A stretch of DNA of 64,000 bases from Mesorhizobium sp. M1C.F.Ca.ET.210.01.1.1 (lineage in GTDB: Bacteria; Pseudomonadota; Alphaproteobacteria; Rhizobiales; Rhizobiaceae): the NCBI RefSeq assembly GCF_004791585.1, contig NZ_SRUU01000014.1, positions 112,468 through 176,467 of the forward strand. Direction: 5' to 3'. This document shows positions 35,231 to 44,630 of this stretch, in pieces. The position numbers and the translations under genes were made by a program. Position 1 is the stretch's first letter. Each line of letters begins with the position of its first letter. The notes beneath the pieces were generated by a model. That model searched no databases. It was not told where the DNA came from and was given only the letters and a program-made list of their open reading frames with translations.

Positions 35231-36097
35231 TCAACCTTTCACCGCGCCGGAGGTGAGGCCGCCGACGAGGTGTTTCTGGACGATGAAAGTGAGGATGAGC
35301 GCCGGAATGATCATCACCACGGCCAGCGCGCACATGCCGCGCCAGTCGATGGTGAATTCGGCCGTGTAGTCGAGCAGCCCGACGGGCAGCGTCTTGGAAT
35401 TGATCGAGCGCGTCAACTGCGAGGCCAGCGCGAACTCGTTCCAGGAGGTGAGGAAGGCGAAGATGCCGGCCGATGCAATGCCCGGTCCGGCGAGCGGAAA
35501 TTCGACCTGCCAGAAGGCCTGCCAGCGCGTGCAGCCGTCGATCTGCGCGGCCTCGGCGAGATCCTTCGGCACCTGGCGGAAGAAGCCGTCGATCAGCCAG
35601 ATGGTGAAGGGCACATTGAGCGCGACATAGGCCAGGATCAGGCCGAAATGCGTGTCGATGATGTCGAGGCGCGCATAGACGAAGAACAGCGGCAGCGAGA
35701 GTGCGATGCCGGGCACGGTGCGCGTCAGCATCAGGCCGAGGAACATCGCCGACTTGCCGCGGAACCGGTAGCGCGCGAAGGCGTAGCCGCCGGCCATTCC
35801 GATGGCGATGGCAAGGACCGTCGACGTCACCGAGATGATCAGCGAATTGCGGAAATAGTCGAGGACGGGAATGCCGCCCTTGCCGACGCCGCTGAACATG
35901 GCGACGTAGGCGTCGAGCGAGACCTGCTGCGGAATCCAGATCGGCGGCTTGGCGAGGATCTCGACCGTCGGCCTGAGCGAGGAAAGCACGATCCAGATGC
36001 CGGGCAAGCAGATGAAGAGCATGGCGAGGAACAGGCCGACGCGGTGCGCGATCGTGGCTGCGCGGCGCTTCAGGCGGGCGGATGCATTGGCGTCCAT
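35231..36097 (-). CDS. carbohydrate ABC transporter permease (MalG type)
   Basis: A 288-residue permease with about six membrane helices. The EAA loop is EAAQIDGCTRWQAFWQVEFP, and the C-terminal ALILTFIVQKHLVGGLTSGA is typical of the inner-subunit partner. The ATG at 36097 has GGAG eight bases upstream; a GTG at 36106 overlaps the previous stop. It is part of the leftward sugar operon. Confidence 0.92.
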   Translation of the reverse strand: MDANASARLKRRAATIAHRVGLFLAMLFICLPGIWIVLSSLRPTVEILAKPPIWIPQQVSLDAYVAMFSGVGKGGIPVLDYFRNSLIISVTSTVLAIAIGMAGGYAFARYRFRGKSAMFLGLMLTRTVPGIALSLPLFFVYARLDIIDTHFGLILAYVALNVPFTIWLIDGFFRQVPKDLAEAAQIDGCTRWQAFWQVEFPLAGPGIASAGIFAFLTSWNEFALASQLTRSINSKTLPVGLLDYTAEFTIDWRGMCALAVVMIIPALILTFIVQKHLVGGLTSGAVKG

Positions 36098-36099
36098 CG

Positions 36100-36996
36100 T
36101 CACCACTCCGCGCCGATCTGGGTGCGCGCCGCGGCGAGCTTTTTAAAGAAATAGACGGTGAAGACGATCGACAGCAGGATCGAGAAGTAAGCCATCGCAT
36201 TGGCCACGCCCATGCGCGCATCGCTGTAGGCAGTGCGGGCGACCAAGGTCCACAACAGCTCCGTGCGGCCGGCCGGGCCGCCATCCGTCATGATCTTGAC
36301 GATGTCGTAGGCGCGCGCGACGTCGAGCGAGCGGATGGTCATGGCGATGTAGGCGAAGGGCATGATGAAGGGCCAGGTCACATAGCGGAAGGTCTGCCAG
36401 GGCGTGCAGCCGTCGACCCGCGCCGCCTCGACCGGCTCCTTCGGCATCGCGAGCAGGCCGGCAAGGATCAGGATCGCGAAGATCGAGGTCGACGACCAGA
36501 TCTCGGCGATGGAGATGGCGACGAAGGCGAGATGGCCTTCGATCAGCCAGGGGATGGCGTCGCGCGTCACGCCGAGCGACTGCAGGGCGTTGTTCACCAG
36601 GCCGATATTGTCGTTGAACATGAACTTGAACTGGAAGCCGACCAGGATCGGCGAGAACATCATCGGGAACATCATGATGGTGCGCAGCAGCCGCTGGCCG
36701 CGGCTGGCTTTCTCGACCAGCAATGCCAGGCCGAGCCCAAGCAGCATCTCGAGATTGAGCGCAATGGTCAGCAGAAGCACCGTGCGGCCGAAGGCCCACC
36801 AGAAATTCGCGTCGGACAGGATGTTGCGGTAGCTGCGCAGGCCGATGAAGGTGAAGAAGGTTTCCGGACGCGTCAGCCTGAACGGCGTGAAGCTGGAATA
36901 GAAGGACAGGCACAGCGGCACGACCACCACCGCCGCCAACACGAGCACGGCGGGCAGCAGGAGAAGGGTTGGCGCGGAGAGCCGCTTGACCGTCAT
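36100..36996 (-). CDS. carbohydrate ABC transporter permease (MalF type)
   Basis: A 298-residue permease with about six helices starting MTVKRLSAPTLLLLPAVLVL. The EAA loop is EAARVDGCTPWQTFRYVTWP. GGGACA precedes the ATG at 36996. It is separated from the binding-protein gene by a 199-base gap with two palindromes, a common place for differential expression of the binding protein. Confidence 0.92.
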   Translation of the reverse strand: MTVKRLSAPTLLLLPAVLVLAAVVVVPLCLSFYSSFTPFRLTRPETFFTFIGLRSYRNILSDANFWWAFGRTVLLLTIALNLEMLLGLGLALLVEKASRGQRLLRTIMMFPMMFSPILVGFQFKFMFNDNIGLVNNALQSLGVTRDAIPWLIEGHLAFVAISIAEIWSSTSIFAILILAGLLAMPKEPVEAARVDGCTPWQTFRYVTWPFIMPFAYIAMTIRSLDVARAYDIVKIMTDGGPAGRTELLWTLVARTAYSDARMGVANAMAYFSILLSIVFTVYFFKKLAAARTQIGAEW

Positions 36997-37100
36997 GCAA
37001 TGTCCCAAAGATATCTGCGCGGCCGGCGCTCCAATTGCGCGGCGGCCGCATCGGTCAAAGCGGCGTCGGCCACGAGGACCGGCGCCGCAGGGAGGATGGC

Positions 37101-37137
37101 GCTTAAAGCGCGTCGCGGCGAGCAACGCGCTTTAAGC
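37101..37137. repeat. 13-bp perfect palindrome in the transporter operon
   Basis: GCTTAAAGCGCGT (37101-37113) and ACGCGCTTTAAGC (37125-37137) form a perfect 13-bp stem with an 11-base loop. It lies between the binding protein and the permease genes, directly beside the next palindrome. Such AAAGCGCGT elements recur between rhizobial genes. Confidence 0.7.
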
Positions 37138-37147
37138 CCTTGTTCTG

Positions 37148-37196
37148 ATGCATGTCGTTCTCCCAAAACCGCTGCGCACTTTTGGGCGACATGCAT
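37148..37196. repeat. REP-like palindrome, copy 1 (ATGCATGTCG type)
   Basis: Outer arms ATGCATGTCG (37148-37157) and CGACATGCAT (37187-37196), inner arms CCCAAAA (37162-37168) and TTTTGGG (37180-37186). The element touches the stop codon of the binding-protein gene. A second copy lies at 39506-39554. It probably stabilises the 3' end of the binding-protein message. Confidence 0.75.
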
Positions 37197-38509
37197 TAGA
37201 GCTTGCCCGCGTCCTCGAGGATCTGCGTCGCCTTCGCGGCAGCGTCGTCGAGCGCCTGCTTGGAGGTCTTGTCGCCGAGGATCGCCGCTTGCAGCTCCGG
37301 ATAGACGGCGTTGGAGATCTCGATCCATTCCGGCGTCTGCGGCACCGGGAAGGCGTTCTTGGCGGCTTCCTGGAAGGCCTGCAGCACTTCGGTCTTGTAA
37401 GGATCGGACTTCGCCTGCTCGAGATCCCATTCCCACACCTTGGTGCGGGTGGGCAGCGGGCCGGCGGCGGCTTCCAGCTTCTGGCTGTCCTCGTTGGTCA
37501 GCCACCAGACGAGCGAAGCGGCGGCTTCCTTGTTGGCGCAGTTCTCGGTTACCGAGAAGCCGTGCGCGCCGGACCAGCCGGAGCGCTTGCCGGACGAGCC
37601 TTTCGGCTGCACCTTGACGCCGACATTACCGGCGACCTTCGACGACTTCGGGTCGTTGAAGAAGCCGGCCCAGCCCGGCCAGTCGAGGTTGATCGCCACC
37701 GTGCCGGACGCGAAGCCCTGGCCGAGGTCGTCCCACAGATAGTTGGTGGTGCCGGCCGGCACCGCCTTGGCTTTGTAGAGATTGACGAACCAGTCGAGCG
37801 CCTTGACGCCGGCTTCGGAGTTGAAGGCGGGCTTTCCGTCCTTGTCGAGATATTCGCCGCCGTCGGCGATCACCATTTCGTAGAAGCGGCCGTTGATCGC
37901 CTCTTCCTTGCCGGCGAACTGGGTGCCGTAAAAATCAGGCGGGCTGGCGAAGAACTCCGCCTGCTGGGCCATCTCGTCGAATGTGTCCGGCGGCGCGAGA
38001 TCCTCGCCGTACTTGTCCTTGTAGGCCTTCTTCTTGGCTTCGTCCTGGTAGAGGCTCTTCTGGTAGTAGAGCGCCGAGACGTCGAACTGCGCGCGCGGCA
38101 GCATCACCAGCTTGCCGTCGAGTGTGCCGGCGGCGATGTTGGCCGGCACGAAGGCGTCGATCTCTTCCTTCGGCAACAGCTTGGTCAGATCGATGTAGAT
38201 GCCCGGATACTGCGGCGCGAACGAGGTGTGGTTGGAGCCGACGCACCAGGTGATCGAGTTGGAGGCGATGTCCGACTTGATCTCCTTATCGAGATCGAAG
38301 TGGTTCTTCTTGGAGATGACGTTGACCTTGCCGCCGGTCGCCTTCTCCCACTCGCCGATGCGCTCGTAGAGCTTCTCGTATTGCTGGCCGCCAATCAGCT
38401 TGGCGTCGATGGTGACGCCGGGAAATTTGCCCGGCAGGTCGGCCGCGAATGCAACGCCCGACGCCATGAGCAATGCGCCGGCGGCGACGCCGGAAAGCAG
38501 TCTGTTCAT
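37196..38509 (-). CDS. extracellular sugar-binding protein of ABC importer
   Basis: A 437-residue SBP_bac_1-type protein with a signal peptide (MNRLLSGVAAGALLMASGVA, cleavage likely after AFA). It shows the typical LPRAQFDVSALYYQKSLYQ and GWSGAHGFSVTENCANKEAA segments. It delivers the sugar to the permeases downstream. GGGAGGA precedes the ATG at 38509. It is the first gene of the leftward operon and is divergent from the IclR regulator. The sugar is inferred to be a 6-deoxyhexose from the mutarotase and fuconate dehydratase. Confidence 0.92.
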   Translation of the reverse strand: MNRLLSGVAAGALLMASGVAFAADLPGKFPGVTIDAKLIGGQQYEKLYERIGEWEKATGGKVNVISKKNHFDLDKEIKSDIASNSITWCVGSNHTSFAPQYPGIYIDLTKLLPKEEIDAFVPANIAAGTLDGKLVMLPRAQFDVSALYYQKSLYQDEAKKKAYKDKYGEDLAPPDTFDEMAQQAEFFASPPDFYGTQFAGKEEAINGRFYEMVIADGGEYLDKDGKPAFNSEAGVKALDWFVNLYKAKAVPAGTTNYLWDDLGQGFASGTVAINLDWPGWAGFFNDPKSSKVAGNVGVKVQPKGSSGKRSGWSGAHGFSVTENCANKEAAASLVWWLTNEDSQKLEAAAGPLPTRTKVWEWDLEQAKSDPYKTEVLQAFQEAAKNAFPVPQTPEWIEISNAVYPELQAAILGDKTSKQALDDAAAKATQILEDAGKL

Positions 38510-38570
38510 GAATATCCTCCCTGGACGGCCCCATGGGTCGTCATGACCTGAAGCTTGTCGCTTCATTCAT

Positions 38571-38599
38571 ATGCAAACAAACTATTCATCAGTCGTCAA
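38571..38599 (-). promoter_or_regulatory. candidate promoter of the sugar operon
   Basis: On the minus strand TTGACG (38594-38599) is followed after 17 bases by TTGCAT (38571-38576), about 60 bases before the binding-protein ATG. The -10 is poor. The surrounding CATATG and TTCAT repeats in this divergent gap are candidate IclR contacts. Confidence 0.35.
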
Positions 38600-38668
38600 G
38601 CCGAAACTTCTTTCCAAGGAGGGGGCTCTTGCGTATATGAAGATGGAAATTCACCAGAGGGGCATCCG

Positions 38669-39454
38669 GTGCAGGAAGACGAGGAAGACCGCTATCGCGC
38701 GCCGGCTCTGGACAAAGGGCTGGACATCCTGGAGCTGCTCGCCAGCGTCGACGGCGGCCTGACCCAGGCGGAGATCGCCAAGCGGCTGGACCGCAGCCCG
38801 AATGAGTTCTACCGGATGCTCGACCGTCTGGTGAAACGCGGCTACGTCACCCGGCCGGATGGCGACCGCTACTCGCTGACGCTGAAGCTGTTCGGGCTCG
38901 GCCAGTTGCATGCGCCGGTGCGAAGGCTGGTCTCCTACGCCACCTCGATCATGCGCGAATTGGCTGAAACCTCATGGCAGGCAAACCAGCTCGTCGTGTT
39001 CGATCGCGGCAGCGCCGTCGTCATCGCCCAGCAGGAAGCGCCGCGATACTGGGGCATTTCAATCCGCGTCGGCTCGCATATCAGCTTGTTCGACACCGGG
39101 TCGGGACATGTACTGCTGGCCTTCCGCTCGCCGGCGGAACGCGAGATGATGATCGCCGAACATCTGCGCAGCAATGAGGAGATGAAGTTATCGCCCGACT
39201 TCTTTGCCCGCCTCGACCAGGTGCGCGACCGCGGCTACGAAATGATGGCCTCGCTGCAGACCGCGGGCGTCTACAACCTGTCTGCGCCGGTGCTCGGTCC
39301 CGACGGACGCGGCATCGCCGCGCTCACCATACCCTATATCACGCTGGTCAATGCACCGGCCGCGCCCGACATCACCAAGACTATCACGCTGCTCCAGGCC
39401 GCCGCAGCGCGCTTGTCGCAACTCGCCGGGTCCGATGTGAGACCCAAGGAGTAA
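38669..39454 (+). CDS. IclR family transcriptional regulator
   Basis: A 261-residue IclR protein. The winged helix (about residues 12-75) has DKGLDILELLASVDGGLTQA and EIAKRLDRSPNEFYRMLDRL. The effector domain follows, with SHISLFDTGSGHVLLAF and a closing VYNLSAPVLGPDGRGIAALT. It probably represses or activates the divergent deoxysugar operon. I chose the GTG at 38669 because GAGGGG lies seven bases upstream and the length matches the family; the frame is open from 38555. Confidence 0.9.
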   Translation: MQEDEEDRYRAPALDKGLDILELLASVDGGLTQAEIAKRLDRSPNEFYRMLDRLVKRGYVTRPDGDRYSLTLKLFGLGQLHAPVRRLVSYATSIMRELAETSWQANQLVVFDRGSAVVIAQQEAPRYWGISIRVGSHISLFDTGSGHVLLAFRSPAEREMMIAEHLRSNEEMKLSPDFFARLDQVRDRGYEMMASLQTAGVYNLSAPVLGPDGRGIAALTIPYITLVNAPAAPDITKTITLLQAAAARLSQLAGSDVRPKE

Positions 39455-39505
39455 TTCTTATTTGAATGATGAATTCTCCCGTGAGATGATCGAATCCATG
39501 TTTTG

Positions 39506-39554
39506 ATGCCTGTCGTTTTCCCAAAACCGCGGCACGGTTCTGGGCGACATGCAT
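39506..39554. repeat. REP-like palindrome, copy 2 (ATGCATGTCG type)
   Basis: ATGCCTGTCG (39506-39515) and CGACATGCAT (39545-39554) enclose CCCAAAACCG, as in the copy at 37148-37196. One arm base has changed. It fills most of the gap between the IclR and amidohydrolase genes. Confidence 0.75.
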
Positions 39555-39576
39555 GAGCGCGACAAGGGAGGAAGCC

Positions 39577-40413
39577 ATGATCGTCGATACCCACCTGCAT
39601 CTCATCGACAAGGCGGCGCTGCGCTATCCGTGGCTGTCCGGGGTGCCGGCGCTCGATCGTAACTTCCCTGAAGGCGAATATGCCACCGAGGCGCGCCGCG
39701 CGGGCATCGAGCTGGCGCTGCACATGGAGGTCGATGTCGACCCGGCCGATATCGCGGCCGAGACGGCCCATGTGGAAGGGTTGTCGAAAAAGCCTGGCAG
39801 CCTGGTCAGGGGCGCGATCGTCTCCTGCCGGCCGGAAGAGCCCGGCTTCGCCGCCTGGCTGGACAAGGTGAAGGCCGATCCCTTCGTCAAGGGTTTCCGC
39901 CGCGTGCTGCATGTCGTGCCCGACGACGTTTCGGAGGGCGCGCTGTTCCGCGAGAACATCAGGCGCATCGCTGGCAGCGGATTGACCTTCGACCTCTGCG
40001 TCCTGCCGAGGCAAATGAGCCAAGCGATCGCGCTCGTCGATCTGGCGCCGGACGTGCAGTTCGTCCTCGATCACTGCGGCGTGCCCGACATCAAGGGCAG
40101 GGCCGAGCACCCGTGGCGCGAGCAGATCACCGCGATCGCGCGGCGCCCCAATGTCGTCGGCAAGATTTCCGGCGTCGTCGCCTATGCCGATCCGTCGACC
40201 TGGACGGCCGAGACGCTGCGGCCCTATGTCGAGCACACGATCGGCAGCTTCGGCTGGGATCGTGTCGTGTGGGGCAGCGACTGGCCGGTCTGCACGTTGG
40301 GCGGCGGGCTGCTCAGCTGGGTGGCGGCAACGCACGCACTCATCTCCGGCGCGAGCGAGAGCGAGCGCGCAAAGCTCCTATCCGGCAACGCGAAGAAGCT
40401 CTGGCGGCTGTAA
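39577..40413 (+). CDS. amidohydrolase, probable 6-deoxysugar lactonase
   Basis: A 278-residue amidohydrolase 2 (COG3618-type) protein. Metal or active-site motifs are IVDTHLHLID at the N-terminus, VQFVLDHCGVPD near residue 165 and VWGSDWPVCT near residue 232. Enzymes of this group include L-fucono-1,5-lactonase and L-rhamnono-lactonase, which fits the adjacent operon: the sugar dehydrogenase product would be hydrolysed here. GGGAGG precedes the ATG at 39577. It is transcribed with or separately from iclR; a palindrome lies between them. Confidence 0.87.
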   Translation: MIVDTHLHLIDKAALRYPWLSGVPALDRNFPEGEYATEARRAGIELALHMEVDVDPADIAAETAHVEGLSKKPGSLVRGAIVSCRPEEPGFAAWLDKVKADPFVKGFRRVLHVVPDDVSEGALFRENIRRIAGSGLTFDLCVLPRQMSQAIALVDLAPDVQFVLDHCGVPDIKGRAEHPWREQITAIARRPNVVGKISGVVAYADPSTWTAETLRPYVEHTIGSFGWDRVVWGSDWPVCTLGGGLLSWVAATHALISGASESERAKLLSGNAKKLWRL

Positions 40414-40420
40414 TGTCGAA

Positions 40421-41566
40421 CTAGCCGGCGACGGCCGGCGCGAAACTCTTCCGGAACAGGCGATTGATGTCGGCGACGACGCGGCGGGCATCCTGCCTGC
40501 CGGCAAGGCCCTCGTTGAGGCGGTCGGATGCGGCCTGCTGGAACGGCATGTAGCCGTCGTGACGCGGGCGCACCCACGCCCCTTCCAGCGTTGCCCGCGT
40601 GCCGCGATAGAAGTCGCCGGTTGCGGCGTTGACGGCTTCGTCCTCCCAGGCCGCGGCATGTCCGGGCTGGCCGCCGGCGGCGGCGTAGGGACCGCGCTGC
40701 ACCTCACCGCTGGCGATCCAATAGGCGAAGTCGATCGCTTCCTTGCTGGCGGCGGAGAAGGCCGAGACGGCGATGCCGGTGCCACCGAGGGCGGATCCGA
40801 CCGGACCGCTGCCGCCCACGGACGGCATGTCGCAAAAGGCCAGCCGGTTCGGACGGAACCCGTCTTTCGCATAGGGCACGTAGCCGTAGATCAGCGGCGC
40901 GCAGGCGATTCGCGAGCCGGCCCCAGCCATTTTCTCGAACACGGCGATCGGATCCATGGTCAGGCATTGCGGATCGACCAGCGCCGCGATCTCGCGGAGT
41001 ATTTCGAAGGTGGTTTCGCCGGTGTCGGGGTCGACCAGATCACTCTGTCCATCGACGGCGCATGGCCGGCCGAGATCGGCGGCCAGAGTGTAGAAACACA
41101 TCAGCGAATGCGGCGGCTTGAGCGGCAGGAGCACGCGGCCTTGCTCAGCGAGCCCCAGTACTTCGGTCCAGATCGTCGGCGGGGCCCCGATCAGGTCGGG
41201 CCGCCAAGCCTGCACCTGGGTCGCGGCATCGATCGGGAAGGCCCATTGCCGCCCCTGCCAGGCGTAGCTTGGATAGGATCGGCCGACGCTTGCCTTCGCC
41301 AGCGCCTCGCGCTCCGCCTCGCGGCCCGGCACGTCGAGCGGCGCCAGGCACTTCTCGGCCGTGATCTGGCCGACATGCGGATGATCGATGACGATCAGGT
41401 CATACGCGCGGGCGAGTTCTTCCACTGGGAAGGATTCGAAATCCTGCAGCGAGCGTTTCTCCCATTCGATCGAAACGCCGGTCTTTTCCTTCCACAGTTT
41501 GGAGCAGGCGACCATTGGATCGTAACCGCGCGGATGGCTCCAGGTCATGCCCTTGAGCGACGTCAT
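40421..41566 (-). CDS. solute-binding-protein homologue without signal peptide
   Basis: A 381-residue protein resembling family 1 extracellular sugar-binding proteins (ALAAGGTG-like GSALGGTGIAVSAFSAASKE, RPNRLAFCDMPSVGG), but the N-terminus MTSLKGMTWSHPRGYDPMVA is hydrophilic with no signal sequence or lipobox. It starts in an ATGA overlap with the CoA-transferase stop, so the start is firm and secretion is not expected by the Sec route. No permease or ATPase is in the same operon. It may be a cytoplasmic ligand sensor or carrier; that is inference. Family relation is moderately certain. Confidence 0.75.
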   Translation of the reverse strand: MTSLKGMTWSHPRGYDPMVACSKLWKEKTGVSIEWEKRSLQDFESFPVEELARAYDLIVIDHPHVGQITAEKCLAPLDVPGREAEREALAKASVGRSYPSYAWQGRQWAFPIDAATQVQAWRPDLIGAPPTIWTEVLGLAEQGRVLLPLKPPHSLMCFYTLAADLGRPCAVDGQSDLVDPDTGETTFEILREIAALVDPQCLTMDPIAVFEKMAGAGSRIACAPLIYGYVPYAKDGFRPNRLAFCDMPSVGGSGPVGSALGGTGIAVSAFSAASKEAIDFAYWIASGEVQRGPYAAAGGQPGHAAAWEDEAVNAATGDFYRGTRATLEGAWVRPRHDGYMPFQQAASDRLNEGLAGRQDARRVVADINRLFRKSFAPAVAG

Positions 41567-42717
41567 AGTCCGAATTCCTCGCGGATCCTTGCACTGTGTT
41601 CGCCAATTAGTGGCGCTGCCCGATCGACCCTGGCGCGCACGCCGTCGACCCTCAGCGGCGACCGGGTGGTGTGGATCGCAACGCCGTCCTCGCGCGTCAC
41701 GGTCTGCAGCAGGTCGAGCGCCTTGAAGCCGTCGCTCTCCAGCATCTCCTTCCAGTTCAGCACTCTCGCACACCAGATGTCGGCGGGCTCGAGGATCGCC
41801 AGCCAGTCGTCGACCGGCTTCTGCGCGATGCGATGCGCGATGATCGCCTTGATCTCGTCGCGCGCGGTAAACCAGGTCGACGGCTGGTCGCGGTAGGGCG
41901 CCAGCGCCTCGATCCCGAGCAGGTCGGCCAGCTTCGGGATCGGCGTCATGGCGATCGCCAGGAAGCCGTCCTGCGCCGGATAGACGCCGTAGGGCGCCGC
42001 CAGATAGGCATGGGCGCTGCGGAAGGACGAGCGGCGCGGCAGGCGGCGGCCATCGTTGAGATGGGTCGTCAGGACCTCGAACTGGAAGTCGATCAGCGCC
42101 TCGAAAAGGCTGGTCTCGACATGGCTGCCTTGGCCGGTGATGCCGCGCCGGACCAGCGCGGCGAGGATGCCTTGCGCGCAGGCGGCACCCGCCAGCATGT
42201 CGGCGATCGCCAGGCCGAACGGCACCGGACCCTGATCCTCGTCACCGTTCAGCCACATCACGCCGGAGCGCGCCTGGGCGAGCAGGTCCTGGCCCGGGCG
42301 CTTCACCCATGGGCCTTCCTCGCCATAGCCGCTGATCGAGGCGTAGACCAAACGCGGGTTGAGCGTGCGCACATGCCCGTAGTCGAGGCCGAGCCGCTCG
42401 ATGACGCCGGGCCGGAAGTTCTGGATCAGGACGTCGGCTTTCGCGAGCAGCCCGCGCAGCGCGGCAAGGTCCGCCTCGTTCTTCAGATCGATCGCGAAAC
42501 TCTCCTTGGCCCGGTTGATGGCGTGGAAGATGGTGGAATCGCCGCCGATCTCGGTGTCGCTGAGATAGAGCCGGCGCGAAAGATCGCCGCCATCGGGCCG
42601 TTCGATCTTGATGACGCGGGCGCCGAGGTCGAGCAGCCGCAGCGAGCAGTAAGGTCCCGACAGGAACTGGCTCATGTCGACGACGACAAGGCCGGAGAGC
42701 GGCAGGTCGGCGGCCAT
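41563..42717 (-). CDS. CaiB/BaiF family CoA-transferase
   Basis: A 384-residue family III CoA-transferase. It has the N-terminal GLVVVDMSQFLSGPYCS, RVIKIERPDGGD, the conserved NRAKESFAIDLKN, DVLIQNFRPGVIERLGLDY and the catalytic-type Asp in PFGLAIADMLAGA. Such enzymes move CoA between carboxylic acids. It lies between a MaoC dehydratase and the signal-less binding-protein homologue with overlaps on both sides, so the three form one translationally coupled unit. The ATG at 42717 has GGAG eight bases upstream; the GTG at 42723 overlaps the maoC stop. Confidence 0.9.
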   Translation of the reverse strand: MAADLPLSGLVVVDMSQFLSGPYCSLRLLDLGARVIKIERPDGGDLSRRLYLSDTEIGGDSTIFHAINRAKESFAIDLKNEADLAALRGLLAKADVLIQNFRPGVIERLGLDYGHVRTLNPRLVYASISGYGEEGPWVKRPGQDLLAQARSGVMWLNGDEDQGPVPFGLAIADMLAGAACAQGILAALVRRGITGQGSHVETSLFEALIDFQFEVLTTHLNDGRRLPRRSSFRSAHAYLAAPYGVYPAQDGFLAIAMTPIPKLADLLGIEALAPYRDQPSTWFTARDEIKAIIAHRIAQKPVDDWLAILEPADIWCARVLNWKEMLESDGFKALDLLQTVTREDGVAIHTTRSPLRVDGVRARVDRAAPLIGEHSARIREEFGL

Positions 42718-42719
42718 GG

Positions 42720-43271
<552 letters not shown>

Positions 43272-43714
43272 TATCCTGTTCGTCCGCTGCCGGAGAGTAG
43301 GCCGTGCCGTCCGGGCAGGGCCGGAGCCAGGCGCGATCGATCCTCCCCAAATCTTCTCTCGTGAAGATTATATTCACATATGAGATTTCGCTACAAGCGG
43401 GGTCGGGCAGAAATTTTGCCTCTGCTATTCCCGTGGGTCGCTCGCGGGCAGGATCGCGACAGGCACCTCGGCGCGCCGGAAGAACCCGGGTCAGGTCAAG
43501 GTGGCCAAAACAAATGCTAATATCAGTCAGCCCTGCAACTCCTAACTGTGTCATGGGTATAGATTTAGAGAGTTCAGTTGCAGCGGAGATGCGCTACATG
43601 CACCTGTCAATCCGGCCGATAAAATTGGCTTCGCCAGCGGCGTAATTCGTTAGTAATCGATCGTCAGGTAATAAGGACCTCAAACCATATCCGTGCCTTT
43701 TCCTTGAGTCGACT
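43272..43714. promoter_or_regulatory. intergenic region with maoC operon promoter
   Basis: A 443-base gap between the leftward maoC operon and the rightward acyltransferase gene. On the minus strand a perfect TATAAT lies at 43367-43372. TTGTAG, a weak -35, lies 18 bases further upstream (43391-43396), placing a start about 90 bases before the maoC GTG. A CATATG in the spacer recalls the divergent sugar-operon gap. No credible small gene was found in the rest. Confidence 0.45.
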
Positions 43715-44599
43715 ATGGCGGTTCTCGGCGCATTCCCTCCCGGTGTCGGCTGCAGACCCTTCGATGAGGGGGATTGGGAGGGTGTTGCGGACTGCCTGCA
43801 CAGGGGCTTTCCGGAACGCAGCCGGGGCTATTGGATAGAGGCGTTGACCCGCCTGTCGCAGAGGCCCGCCGTCGCCGATTTCCCGCGCTATGGGTTCGTG
43901 CTTGAAAAGTCAGGCCATGTCGTCGGCGCCGTGCTTACGCTCTATGCCAGGCATAGCGATCCGGAGGGCGACGAGATCCGCTGCAATCTCTCGAGCTGGT
44001 CCGTGGATGCCGAGTTCCGGCCCTATGCCAGCAGGATGATCGCGACGGTTATCATGCGCAAGGACGTGGTCTACACCAATATCTCCCCGTCGCCCGGGAC
44101 AGTGAGGCTCAACAAGGCGTTCGGCTTTCGCCTGTTTTCCGGCGGACAGGTCGCCTTCTTTCCTGTTTTCAATTCCGCGCTGCCGTCGGACCGCGTGCTG
44201 GAGGTCCGTGCGGACCTCGCCGAAATGGCTGAATTCACCGACAACGAGAGATATATACTGCTCGAGCATGCGGCGCTGGGCTGCCTGTCGCTGATCTGCA
44301 TCTGCGACGGCCTGCCGTTGCCGCTTGTGCTGAAGCCGCGTCGGATATTGCACGGCGTCTTGCCGTGCTGCCAGGTGGTCTACTGCCGCTCCCACGCGGA
44401 TCTGGTCCGCTGCGCCGGGGCTGTGGGGCGCTTTCTCCTGCGGCGCGGAAAGCTGCTTTGCCTCGTCGACGCGATGGGCCCGGTTCCCGGCCTGTCCGGC
44501 CGGTATTTTCCGAAGAAGGGGCTGAAATATTTCAAGGGCCCGAAATCTCCCTCGCCGGGAGATCTGACCTTCACCGAGATGGTGGTGTTCGGCTCCTGA
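43715..44599 (+). CDS. GNAT-like acyltransferase at the edge of the exopolysaccharide locus
   Basis: A 294-residue soluble protein. The first 150 residues look like a GNAT domain (CRPFDEGDWEGVADCLHRGF, and ISPSPGTVRLNKAFGFR). The C-terminal half is unfamiliar and ends in FPKKGLKYFKGPKSPSPGDL. Similar proteins occur in rhizobial polysaccharide loci, but I cannot name a product or substrate. It faces the polymerase gene across 31 bases. Possible role: acylation of a sugar or a lipid intermediate (inference from context). Confidence 0.6.
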   Translation: MAVLGAFPPGVGCRPFDEGDWEGVADCLHRGFPERSRGYWIEALTRLSQRPAVADFPRYGFVLEKSGHVVGAVLTLYARHSDPEGDEIRCNLSSWSVDAEFRPYASRMIATVIMRKDVVYTNISPSPGTVRLNKAFGFRLFSGGQVAFFPVFNSALPSDRVLEVRADLAEMAEFTDNERYILLEHAALGCLSLICICDGLPLPLVLKPRRILHGVLPCCQVVYCRSHADLVRCAGAVGRFLLRRGKLLCLVDAMGPVPGLSGRYFPKKGLKYFKGPKSPSPGDLTFTEMVVFGS

Positions 44600-44630
44600 A
44601 CGAAGTCGCGAAGCTGACCGATCCTTGACA

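Noticed and set aside
43304..43645. A 113-codon frame in the gap before the acyltransferase gene
   Set aside because: Composition is shadow-like, it overlaps the promoter of the opposite operon, and no motif is visible.
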